Shown here: positions 5,959 through 12,198 of the stretch, piece after piece
How the letters are laid out: every line of letters starts with the position of its first letter
Position numbering within the stretch: the first letter of the stretch is position 1
DNA from: Eggerthellaceae bacterium
GTDB lineage: Bacteria; Actinomycetota; Coriobacteriia; Coriobacteriales; Eggerthellaceae
NCBI GenBank assembly: GCA_017559045.1
Contig: JAFYTB010000138.1
Span: 1-12,198, forward strand
DNA: 12,198 bases
Direction: 5' to 3'
The notes under the pieces: model-generated
Databases searched by the model: none
Told to the model about the DNA's origin: nothing
The model's input: only the letters and a program-made list of their open reading frames with translations
Made by a program: the position numbers and the translations under genes

Positions 5959-7259
5959 TCTCTTCCCTTCTTAGAACCCCTACGGGCAATTAATGTATTC
6001 CATACCTTTATGGTAGCAGGATGCACCTGATGTCGGCGACTCAAAAGATTAAGAGTCCAAAACTCATACACCCTGAAGAACAGCTCATCAAGACTTACTT
6101 GTCCAACAGCCGCACGCAGCTCGTCAATCGTACCGAAACGCCTGCCATCCTCGATGGCGTCGGCGCAATACAGCACCATTTCAAGCGGCGTCATATTTTC
6201 GTCTCCAACAGTATGTCTGTCAATCGCTTGGATAACTTCCCTCGGAATCTGCGGAAATTCCTGCTCAAGAGCGACTGCAGCCGTATGCGCATGCAGTACC
6301 TGAGGCATGTTGGAGAACACCCACGGGTCAAGCGTCTTATCTAAACCGAGGTCGATTCCACGCTTCCAAATGCCCTCGTCGTCGTAACCCTTATCCCAGT
6401 CATGCAGCAGCGCGGCAAGACGAGCAGTACGAACATCGACATCGTATATTTCCGCAAGACGCTGGGCGGCATCGACGACACCCATTACGTGATTGAAGCG
6501 CTTCTCAGTCACGCGACCGACCAACTCAGCCTTGCGAGCCTCAAAGAAAGCGTCGGACAGAGCATCATCCGCAACACCTCCCCGAGCATTCATCTCAGGG
6601 CAAACGGCATCTTCCACGCCAGCCTCCTTAACGCCGCAATATGCGGGCTCAGACTCAACCTGCAAACGAATAGCCTCCGGCACAAGGCCCTCGATAGACT
6701 CGCCAGAGGCAATGCGCCCCCTGATATCGCTCGAAGAAACATCCACCATCAGGCCCTCGGCATACTCAACCCGAAATCCGGCAGCCTCAAGACTGGAGCG
6801 CACTTCTTCATCGAGCGCCTGGCCAGGACGAGAAACCGCCACGAACGTGGCAAGCTCGGCAAGCTCTTCGCTTGCGTACCAGCGAGGAAGAGAAGCGGCA
6901 GAATCAGCACCAAGAATGAAGCAGAGCTCAACGTCGCTCGCGTACAGGGCGCGAAGCTGGCGCAAGGTGTCGACAGTATAGGTAATGCCGTCGCGCTTTA
7001 TCTCGATATCGCAGGCATGAAAATGCGCATGCTCGCGCAGCGAGGCTTCACACCAAGCCAACCTGGTTTCCGCCGGAGCAAGCCTTCTCCCCCGCTTGAA
7101 GTTAGGCACCGAAGCGGGAATAAACAACACCTCGTCTATACCGCAAGCCTCACACGCCGCCTGCGCACACGCGATATGCCCCACATGGATGGGATCGAAG
7201 GTGCCGCCCATCAGGCCGAGGCGCATAGGCTCGTTTTCGGGAACGACGAGCGAAGTCAT
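5955..7259 (-). CDS. nadD: Fused nicotinate-nucleotide adenylyltransferase (NadD) and YqeK-type HD hydrolase
   Basis: One 434-residue chain with two enzymes. Residues about 12-205 are NadD, which makes nicotinic acid adenine dinucleotide from NaMN and ATP in NAD synthesis. Its nucleotidyltransferase motif GGTFDPIHVGH is at 18-28, FILGADSAASLPRWY at 113-127 and the SSSDIRGRI signature at 175-183. Residues about 240-425 match the YqeK HD family, symmetrical Ap4A-type dinucleoside polyphosphate hydrolases. The metal-site candidates are H247, H286-D287 (LLHDWDKG), H323/H325, H349 (DRHT) and D367 (CADAIEDGRRF). A linker of about 35 residues, acidic and Ala/Gly-rich, joins them. The frame is continuous, so this is a true fusion. 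The ATG at 7259 shares its A with the proA stop (TAATG). Met12 (MRLGLMGGTFDP) would be a more family-like start, but neither start has a strong ribosome binding site. Confidence 0.94.
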   Translation of the reverse strand: MTSLVVPENEPMRLGLMGGTFDPIHVGHIACAQAACEACGIDEVLFIPASVPNFKRGRRLAPAETRLAWCEASLREHAHFHACDIEIKRDGITYTVDTLRQLRALYASDVELCFILGADSAASLPRWYASEELAELATFVAVSRPGQALDEEVRSSLEAAGFRVEYAEGLMVDVSSSDIRGRIASGESIEGLVPEAIRLQVESEPAYCGVKEAGVEDAVCPEMNARGGVADDALSDAFFEARKAELVGRVTEKRFNHVMGVVDAAQRLAEIYDVDVRTARLAALLHDWDKGYDDEGIWKRGIDLGLDKTLDPWVFSNMPQVLHAHTAAVALEQEFPQIPREVIQAIDRHTVGDENMTPLEMVLYCADAIEDGRRFGTIDELRAAVGQVSLDELFFRVYEFWTLNLLSRRHQVHPATIKVWNTLIARRGSKKGRE

Positions 7260-8542
7260 TACGAGCGAACCTGTCCATTTCCGCGAAGCACGTACTTGTA
7301 CGAGGTCAAAGCCTCAAGGGCAAACGGTCCGCGTGCATGCAGCTTCTGCGTGGAGATGCCGATCTCGGCACCAAGGCCGAACTGTCCGCCATCGGTAAAC
7401 GCAGTGGATACATTTGCATACACCGCTGCTGCGTCAACACGATTGAGGAAGGCCTCGAGAGCGCCTTCGTCGGTAGCGACGATAGCTTCGGAATGCATGG
7501 TTCCGTACGTATTTACATGCTCAATAGCCTCGTCAACACCGCTGACGCACTTAACGGCCAGCTCGGGAGCAAGGTACTCGGTACCCCAATCCTCTTCAGT
7601 CGCCGCAACGAACTGCTCGCCCTGAACCAAACCGGCAAAAGCAGCGCAGTTAAACGCTTCTTCGTCGCAATGAAGCAAGACGCCACGATCGGCAAGAGCA
7701 GAAAGCATGCCAGGGAGGAATGCGCGGGCAACGGAAGCATCAACCAGCAGGGTTTCAGCAGCGTTGCACACGCCGTAGCGACGACACTTCGCGTTCATGA
7801 CAATGTTACGGGCGATCTCCTGATCAGCAGTCTCATGCACGTATACATGGCAGTTGCCAGTACCGGTCTCGATAACGGGAACCTTAGAGAACTCAACGCA
7901 ATGACGAATAAGACCAGCGCCGCCACGAGGCACGAGCACGTCAACCAAGCCATGCAGCTGCATGAGCGCATCAGTCGCCGAGCGATCAGTGGACGTGATG
8001 ATCTCGATGCAGCCCTTCGGCATTCCCGCAGCCACAGCTGCCTCATGAAGAATGCCGGCAATGGAAGCGCAGGACTTCGCAGCCATGGAGCCACCGCGCA
8101 GAACGCACGCATTACCCGACTTGAGGCAAATGCCTGCAGCATCAGCGGTAACGTTCGGTCTCGCCTCGTAAATAACGCCGACCACACCAAGCGGAACGCT
8201 TACGCGCTTCAGCTCGATACCGTTATATAGCTCGCGCTCTTCCTGAACACGACCGAGCGGATCGGGCAGCGCAATGAGATCTTCGAGCGCAGAGGCGATT
8301 CCCTCGATGCGAGCAGCATCGAGCATAAGACGATCGAGAAGGGACTCCTTCGTACCCGCCTCACGTGCGGCCGCCATGTCGGCCTCGTTTGCCTCGATGA
8401 TCTCAGGCGTGCGCTCGCGCAGAGCAGCAGCCATGGCAGCGAGAGCGGCATTGCGCTCATCGGCGCTTTTGAGGGCGAGATCAGCGCTGGCACGACGCGC
8501 GCTTTCAGCAAGTGCCTTTACTTCGAGCATGACAGCGTCCAT
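7259..8542 (-). CDS. proA: Gamma-glutamyl phosphate reductase ProA
   Basis: A 427-residue NADPH-dependent reductase that converts gamma-glutamyl phosphate to glutamate 5-semialdehyde, the second step of proline synthesis. It belongs to the aldehyde dehydrogenase superfamily. Visible signatures are VPLGVVGVIYEARPNVTADA (116-135), the LKSGNACVLRGG cofactor-site segment (140-151), LVPRGGAGLI (203-212), ETGTGNCHVYV (225-235), the catalytic cysteine Cys259 in RYGVCNAAETLLV (255-267) and the C-terminal FTDGGQFGLGAEIGIST and KLHARGP blocks (382-406). Length is normal for the family. The start ATG at 8542 has GGGGA four bases upstream; Met5 has no such site. It follows proB after 20 bp and runs into nadD with a TAATG overlap. 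Confidence 0.97.
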   Translation of the reverse strand: MDAVMLEVKALAESARRASADLALKSADERNAALAAMAAALRERTPEIIEANEADMAAAREAGTKESLLDRLMLDAARIEGIASALEDLIALPDPLGRVQEERELYNGIELKRVSVPLGVVGVIYEARPNVTADAAGICLKSGNACVLRGGSMAAKSCASIAGILHEAAVAAGMPKGCIEIITSTDRSATDALMQLHGLVDVLVPRGGAGLIRHCVEFSKVPVIETGTGNCHVYVHETADQEIARNIVMNAKCRRYGVCNAAETLLVDASVARAFLPGMLSALADRGVLLHCDEEAFNCAAFAGLVQGEQFVAATEEDWGTEYLAPELAVKCVSGVDEAIEHVNTYGTMHSEAIVATDEGALEAFLNRVDAAAVYANVSTAFTDGGQFGLGAEIGISTQKLHARGPFALEALTSYKYVLRGNGQVRS

Positions 8543-8562
8543 ACGGTCCCCAATCTCCAGAT

Positions 8563-9702
8563 TTATTCGAACACAACCAGCTCGTCACGATGGACAAGCG
8601 GACGGGTAGCCAAAGGCGCAAGCAGGCGATTGCTCTCGAGAGCCTCTCTCGAACGACCGCAGGCAAGCTCAACCTCGTCGCTGGCGAAAGCGGCCTTGCC
8701 ACGAGCGAAAACGAATCCTTCGGCGTTCTTAATATCGATGATATCGCCGGAATCAAAGCGTCCATCAACTGCGCGAACGCCGACGCAAAGCAGAGAGCTA
8801 CCCTTCTTGACCAGCGCATTACGAGCACCTTCATCAACCACGACAGAGCCACGAACCGAGTCGCCAAGCGCAAGCCACAGCTTCTTCGGGGTAATCTCGT
8901 GAGGCTGTTCGCTAGCCGCGAAAAGCGTGCCAACCGACTTGCCCTCAACGGCGTCAACGATGGCGTCGGGTCTGCGACCATGACAGATGATCATGGGAAT
9001 ACCCGCAACCATCAGCACACGAGCAGCCTTGATCTTCGTAATCATGCCGCCCGATCCGACAGTGGATCCGGCACCGCCCGCAGCGCCCATGATGTTGGCG
9101 TCAATTTGATCCACATGCTCGATGAGCTTCGCATCAGCGCACGTATTGGGGTTAGCGTCGTAAAGACCGTCGATATCCGAGAAGATGACGACCAGATCGG
9201 CATCGACAAGGCAAGCAACCAGAGCGGCCAGGGTGTCGTTGTCGCCAAAGCGAATCTGCTCAACCGAGACGGTGTCGTTTTCGTTGACGATGGGAACAAC
9301 GCCAAGCTCAAGCAAGCGACCAAGCGTATCGCGTGCATGCAGATAGGCCGTGCGGTCAGCGGTATCGCGACGAGTCAACAGAACCAGCGAGGTGAGCAGG
9401 CCGTGCTTGGCAAACGCATTGGCGTAGGCCGTGGACAGAGCGCCCTGCCCCACTGATGCAGCCGCCTGCAGACTGGGCATATCGCTCGGTCGCTTTTCGA
9501 TGCCAAGCGCCTCAAGACCGCAAGCAATGGCAGCCGAGGTGACGATGATTGGCTGCCATCCCGCAGCCTTCGCACGGGCTACCTGAGCGGCCAGGCCCTC
9601 CATGTACTCATAGTCGATTCGGCTCGCGCTCGTAGTGAGCGTGGAAGAACCGATCTTGATGATGAGACGCTTTCCGGCACCAGCCGCCCTTGCTTCGGTC
9701 AT
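8563..9702 (-). CDS. proB: Glutamate 5-kinase ProB with C-terminal PUA domain
   Basis: A 379-residue kinase that phosphorylates glutamate to gamma-glutamyl phosphate, the committed step of proline synthesis, normally feedback-inhibited by proline. The amino acid kinase domain spans about 10-260: KRLIIKIGSSTL (11-22), VTSAAIACGLEALG (54-67), LTRRDTADRTAYLHARDTLGRLL (109-131), VPIVNENDTVSVEQIRFGDND (136-156), FSDIDGLYDANP (174-185) and GSGGMITKIKAAR (216-228). The C-terminal PUA domain (about 275-370) is present, as in E. coli-type enzymes. The usual SGA of the VTSGAIAAG segment reads SAA here, a small departure. The ATG shares a base with the obgE stop (TAATG), and GAGGAG lies about 11 bases upstream inside obgE, so translation is probably coupled. 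Confidence 0.97.
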   Translation of the reverse strand: MTEARAAGAGKRLIIKIGSSTLTTSASRIDYEYMEGLAAQVARAKAAGWQPIIVTSAAIACGLEALGIEKRPSDMPSLQAAASVGQGALSTAYANAFAKHGLLTSLVLLTRRDTADRTAYLHARDTLGRLLELGVVPIVNENDTVSVEQIRFGDNDTLAALVACLVDADLVVIFSDIDGLYDANPNTCADAKLIEHVDQIDANIMGAAGGAGSTVGSGGMITKIKAARVLMVAGIPMIICHGRRPDAIVDAVEGKSVGTLFAASEQPHEITPKKLWLALGDSVRGSVVVDEGARNALVKKGSSLLCVGVRAVDGRFDSGDIIDIKNAEGFVFARGKAAFASDEVELACGRSREALESNRLLAPLATRPLVHRDELVVFE

Positions 9703-11096
9703 TAGAAATCAAGCTCCTCGTAATCTTCGATAGCCCTGTTAGCAGACTCGTACTCGAAGGCGCGTCCAACAATGCGGATCTCGTCTCCGTCGAGTGCGCC
9801 AGCCTTGCGCAGCGCGTCGTCGACGCCCATGCGCTTCAGGCGATGCTGCAGGAAGATGATGGCTTCCTCGTTGGTCCAGTCGGTCTGAACGACCATGCGC
9901 TCGACCTGGCCACCAGTCACGCGGAAGATGCCATCGGAAAGCTTCTGGACCCTGAAACGACGCTCGCGCTGCTCGCGCTTGTGCTCCCAGACATGATCGT
10001 ACTGGACGTCGTTGGCCATCATCTCGCGTGCTTCCTCGCGCAGCTCGTGCACCTTCTCGGCGATAGCTGCCTTGAGGGCGTCGACACCCTTACCCGTCAG
10101 CGCGGAGATCTGATAGAGCTTCGGATCGATGGGGCTCGGTGCGAACTCGTTGCCACCAGCAGCGGCAACGGAATCAGCGCGGACACGCTCTGCCAGCTTA
10201 GCGATGATCTCCTCGGTACCGGGAACGTCAATCTTGTTGGCAACCACGATACGCGGACGATTAGCCAGCTCATCGGCATAAAGTGCCAGCTCGCGATTGA
10301 TGATCTCGTAATCCTCGAGGGGATCGCGACCCTCGTAGTCGCCCGTCAGGTCGACAACATGCACGATCAGAGCGGTGCGCTCGATGTGACGAAGGAACTC
10401 GTGGCCAAGACCCTTACCCTCGTGAGCACCCTCGATAAGGCCGGGAATGTCGGCGACAACGAAGCTGTAGTCGCCGCTGGTTGCCACGCCCAGGTTCGGA
10501 ACGAGCGTGGTGAACGGATAATCGGCAATCTTCGGACGAGCAGCGCTCATCTTGGCGATAAGGGAAGACTTGCCAGCACTCGGCATGCCAACGAGAGCAG
10601 CGTCAGCCATAAGCTTCATCTCAAGCTCGATCCAAGAGTCGATGGCAGGCTCGCCAAGCTCAGCGAACGCAGGGGCGCGACGCTTCGAGGTAACGAAGTG
10701 GATATTTCCACGACCACCCATGCCGCCGCGTGCCACGATGACGCTCTCGCCGTCATGAGTGAGGTCGGCAATGAGCTCGCCGGTCTCGCCGGTTTCCTCG
10801 TTGTACTCGTGAATGACCGTACCGACAGGAACGGTCAGGATCATATCTTCACCCTGGGCGCCATGCATGCGGCTACCACGGCCATGCGTACCACGCTCGG
10901 CCTTGAAGTGATGCTTGAATCGATACTCGATCAGCGAGGAGACACTGGCGTCGGCCTTTACGACCACGTTGCCGCCACGGCCGCCATCGCCGCCATCGGG
11001 ACCGCCCTTAGGAACATGGGACTCGCGACGGAAAGACATGCAGCCGGCGCCGCCGTTGCCGCCCTTGACGTTGATGCGAACCTTATCAATGAACAT
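9702..11096 (-). CDS. obgE: Obg family GTPase (ObgE/CgtA) with C-terminal OCT domain
   Basis: A 464-residue GTPase that binds the 50S subunit during late assembly and responds to ppGpp in well-studied species. The glycine-rich Obg fold is residues 1-158 (FIDKVRINVKGGNGGAGC, GPDGGDGGRGG). The G domain follows: G1 GMPSAGKSS (170-178), switch I/G2 YPFTTLVPNLGV (193-204), G3 DIPGLIEGAHEGKGLGHEFL (216-235), G4 NKID (287-290) and G5 SALTGKG (331-337). Residues about 380-450 form the OCT domain (DGIFRVTGGQVERMV and HRLKRMGV), which many but not all Obg proteins have. An AAAGGTG ribosome binding site lies about 5 bases before ATG at 11096. It heads the obgE-proB-proA-nadD-rsfS cluster and follows rpmA, the classical order, with a terminator between them. 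Confidence 0.98.
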   Translation of the reverse strand: MFIDKVRINVKGGNGGAGCMSFRRESHVPKGGPDGGDGGRGGNVVVKADASVSSLIEYRFKHHFKAERGTHGRGSRMHGAQGEDMILTVPVGTVIHEYNEETGETGELIADLTHDGESVIVARGGMGGRGNIHFVTSKRRAPAFAELGEPAIDSWIELEMKLMADAALVGMPSAGKSSLIAKMSAARPKIADYPFTTLVPNLGVATSGDYSFVVADIPGLIEGAHEGKGLGHEFLRHIERTALIVHVVDLTGDYEGRDPLEDYEIINRELALYADELANRPRIVVANKIDVPGTEEIIAKLAERVRADSVAAAGGNEFAPSPIDPKLYQISALTGKGVDALKAAIAEKVHELREEAREMMANDVQYDHVWEHKREQRERRFRVQKLSDGIFRVTGGQVERMVVQTDWTNEEAIIFLQHRLKRMGVDDALRKAGALDGDEIRIVGRAFEYESANRAIEDYEELDF

Positions 11097-11135
11097 CGAA
11101 ACACCTTTCCCGATGACATAAAACTACATCCAACC

Positions 11136-11170
11136 ATGATAAACCGTCTGACGATATCAGTATCGCCAGA
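11136..11170 (-). promoter_or_regulatory. Candidate obgE promoter with upstream imperfect palindrome
   Basis: On the minus strand TATCAT (11141-11136) matches the -10 consensus at five of six positions and lies 39 bp before the obgE ATG. No good -35 is present. In its place lies a 24-bp imperfect palindrome, arms TCTGGCGATA and TATCGTCAGA (10 bp, one G-T pair, 4-nt loop) at 11147-11170. The palindrome may be a regulator site. It has only a TTT after it, so it is not a convincing second terminator. Confidence 0.33.
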
Positions 11171-11175
11171 CAAGC

Positions 11176-11210
11176 AAAAGCGCCCCTTGCCAGCAGGCAA
11201 AGGGCGCTTT
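11176..11210 (-). terminator. Rho-independent terminator after rpmA
   Basis: Arms of 15 bp (11177-11191 and 11196-11210, one mismatch) flank the 4-nt loop and share the core AAAGCGCCC/GGGCGCTTT. On the minus strand the stem runs into TTTTGCTTG. It lies 33 bp past the rpmA stop and separates the ribosomal protein transcript from obgE, although some read-through is likely in such clusters. Confidence 0.88.
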
Positions 11211-11242
11211 CCTGAAAGCGTATGTTTCGCTTTGCGAGGTCT

Positions 11243-11497
11243 TTACGCCTCGAGCGGGCGAACGTGAACCTTGCGCTTTGCACCACGGGTGAAGTCGACC
11301 TTGCCGTCGCACAGTGCGAACAGGGTGTCGTCCTTGCCGCGGCCGACGTTCTCGCCGGGATGGAAGTGGGTGCCATGCTGACGGACAATGATCATGCCAG
11401 TCTTGACGGTCTCGCCGGCGAACTTCTTAACGCCAAGGCGCTGTGCGCGGGAGTCGCGACCGTTACGAGTAGAGCCTAAGCCTTTTTTGTGTGCCAT
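11243..11497 (-). CDS. rpmA: 50S ribosomal protein L27 (bL27)
   Basis: An 84-residue protein of the large ribosomal subunit whose N-terminal tail reaches toward the peptidyl transferase centre. The sequence opens AHKKGLGSTRNGRDS, followed by QRLGVKKFAGETVKTGMIIVRQ and HFHPGENVGRGKDDTLFAL, all classical L27 blocks. The tail begins directly at MAHKKG with no cleavable extension of the Firmicutes kind. Length is normal. GGGAGGG lies seven bases before ATG. It starts 20 bp after rplU and is followed by a strong terminator. Confidence 0.98.
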   Translation of the reverse strand: MAHKKGLGSTRNGRDSRAQRLGVKKFAGETVKTGMIIVRQHGTHFHPGENVGRGKDDTLFALCDGKVDFTRGAKRKVHVRPLEA

Positions 11498-11517
11498 TGG
11501 TTATCCCTCCCTTAGCC

Positions 11518-11823
11518 TTAGCCGATGGACTCGATCTGAACACGAGTGAGCTGCTGGCGATGGCCGCGCAGACGCTTGTAGTTCTTGCGCTTCTTGAACT
11601 TGAAGATGATAGCCTTCTTGCCCTTGAACTGCTCGACGACGGTAGCAACAACCTTGGTCTCAGCAGCCTTGGCCGGATCGGCCTCAACCTTGTCACCGTC
11701 GATCACGCAGATGGTCGGAAGCTCGACCTTCTCGCCCACGGCAACGTCAAGCTTCTCGATGTTGAGCTTGTCACCGACGGCAACCTTGTACTGCTTGCCG
11801 CCCGTTTTCACGATTGCGTACAT
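11518..11823 (-). CDS. rplU: 50S ribosomal protein L21 (bL21)
   Basis: A 101-residue large-subunit protein that binds 23S rRNA. MYAIVKTGGKQYKVAVGDKL is the diagnostic N-terminus, and the C-terminus has the basic KRKNYKRLRGHRQQLTRVQI block. The open frame extends 25 codons further upstream, but that extension is not L21-like. The start at 11823 has AAGGAG at proper spacing and gives the standard length of just over 100 residues. It is the first gene of a two-gene transcript with rpmA and has a long structured leader with its own promoter. Confidence 0.98.
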   Translation of the reverse strand: MYAIVKTGGKQYKVAVGDKLNIEKLDVAVGEKVELPTICVIDGDKVEADPAKAAETKVVATVVEQFKGKKAIIFKFKKRKNYKRLRGHRQQLTRVQIESIG

Positions 11824-11965
11824 GTTTTCTCCTTGTTGAAATAAACGCTTTTGCGATAACTTAGCAGCGTGACCGTAGCAAGTCGGTGCCTTGCGCACCG
11901 TTCAAATGCACAATCTCCGCGTATCATCGCACTTATTTCGCGAATTGCGCCTTGCGAGCGCAACC
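11824..11965 (-). promoter_or_regulatory. Structured rplU mRNA leader, candidate autoregulatory element
   Basis: The predicted leader is about 140 nt, long for a simple untranslated region. It contains a hairpin near its 5' end with arms TTGCGC and GCGCAA (11945-11963), and a second with arms CGGTGC and GCACCG around a 5-nt loop (11884-11900). On the minus strand both present GCAAG in the loop, as part of a repeated 8-mer CGCAAGGC (11956-11949 and 11895-11888). Leaders bound by ribosomal protein L21 are known in other bacteria. I cannot confirm a match to any described family. Confidence 0.4.
11829..11834 (-). promoter_or_regulatory. Ribosome binding site fixing the rplU start
   Basis: AAGGAG lies five bases before ATG at 11823. 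It selects this codon over the ATG at 11898, which lies within the leader hairpin region and lacks a comparable site. Confidence 0.8.
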
Positions 11966-11971
11966 TTGCAA

Positions 11972-12000
11972 ATACTACCAGAAAGTTAAGCCACATTCAA
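11972..12000 (-). promoter_or_regulatory. Promoter for rplU-rpmA
   Basis: On the minus strand TTGAAT (12000-11995) and TAGTAT (11977-11972) stand at the ideal 17-bp spacing; each matches four of six consensus positions, and TG lies just ahead of the -10. The start would be near 11965. This is the best sigma-70-type promoter in the window. Confidence 0.65.
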
Positions 12001-12032
12001 CAGTAATTTTCGAATGAATGCAGGCATTTTCT

Positions 12033-12198
12033 CTAGTGAGCCTCTGCCCAATTGGATCCGCAGGAAACGTCGACAACCAGCGGAACCCTCAGCTCCACGA
12101 CGCCCTGCATGACCTCTCGGACCAGCTCAGACAGGCGCTCGACCTCCTCCTCGGGAACGGAGAAGTCAAGTTCGTCGTGAACCTGCAGCATGAGCTTC
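12033..12198 (-). CDS. polA: DNA polymerase I, C-terminal end (cut by window edge)
   Basis: The reading frame ending at TAG (12035-12033) gives 54 residues, beginning KLMLQVHDELDFSVPEEE and ending VDVSCGSNWAEAH. The QVHDE motif is palm motif C of family A DNA polymerases and carries a catalytic aspartate. The ending LRVPLVVDVSCGSNWAEAH is typical of the PolA C-terminus. PolA replaces RNA primers and fills repair gaps. Everything upstream of motif C lies beyond the right edge, so domain content cannot be judged. No strong terminator is visible between the stop and the rplU promoter; only a weak AATGC/GCATT hairpin lies there. Confidence 0.95.
   Translation of the reverse strand, partial: KLMLQVHDELDFSVPEEEVERLSELVREVMQGVVELRVPLVVDVSCGSNWAEAH

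Noticed and set aside
6402..7625. 407-codon open frame on the plus strand
   Set aside because: It lies antisense to both the nadD-yqeK fusion and the end of proA, crossing their junction, and resembles no family.
9690..11267. 525-codon open frame on the plus strand
   Set aside because: It mirrors obgE, which has every G motif on the minus strand. It also runs through the rpmA terminator, which real coding sequence would not be expected to do.
11824..11898. 25-codon N-terminal extension of rplU
   Set aside because: The extra residues are not L21-like, the upstream ATG lies in the leader hairpin, and AAGGAG supports the start at 11823.
1..12198. CRISPR array, tRNA, rRNA, transposase, prophage or toxin-antitoxin genes
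   Set aside because: No periodic repeat-spacer pattern, cloverleaf, or characteristic protein motif was seen. The window is mostly conserved housekeeping genes, and no new defence-type system can be supported.

Overview
The window reads as conserved core chromosome of a moderately GC-rich Gram-positive bacterium. Three things suggest an actinobacterium of the Coriobacteriia/Eggerthella type: the gene order rplU-rpmA-obgE-proB-proA-nadD-rsfS, a NadD domain fused to a YqeK-type HD domain, and a MalT-type NTPase joined to a SARP-like (winged helix plus BTAD) C-terminus. The lineage is an inference from gene content and style. No rRNA, tRNA, CRISPR array, insertion sequence or prophage gene is visible.

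Layout, left to right. (1) 1-1114, minus strand: N-terminal 371 codons of secA, running off the left edge, preceded by a 190-bp gap with a candidate extended -10 promoter and a hairpin. (2) 1305-4028, minus: a 907-aa regulator with a MalT-like P-loop NTPase at the N-terminus and an OmpR-type winged helix plus BTAD at the C-terminus. (3) 4029-4387: a divergent intergenic region dense in inverted repeats, with one 7-mer direct repeat at 11-bp period. (4) 4388-5371, plus: a P1-family (S58, DmpA-type) self-processing aminopeptidase. (5) 5470-5493: a strong bidirectional terminator between converging genes. (6) 11096-5527, minus: a tight housekeeping cluster, obgE, proB, proA, nadD-yqeK fusion and rsfS, with three stop/start overlaps and one 20-bp gap. 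(7) 11823-11243, minus: rplU-rpmA, with its own promoter, a roughly 140-nt structured leader and its own terminator. (8) 12033-12198, minus: the C-terminal 54 residues of DNA polymerase I.

How the genes work together. rplU and rpmA supply ribosomal proteins L21 and L27. ObgE is a ribosome-assembly GTPase and RsfS is a 50S anti-association factor, so the cluster begins and ends with ribosome-related genes. Between them lie the first two steps of proline synthesis from glutamate (ProB, ProA) and a bifunctional NAD-synthesis/dinucleotide-hydrolase protein. The least ordinary part is the regulator, its repeat-rich upstream region and the divergent peptidase. They could form a small regulatory unit, but the window contains no direct evidence that one controls the other. 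I found no clearly new multi-gene system.
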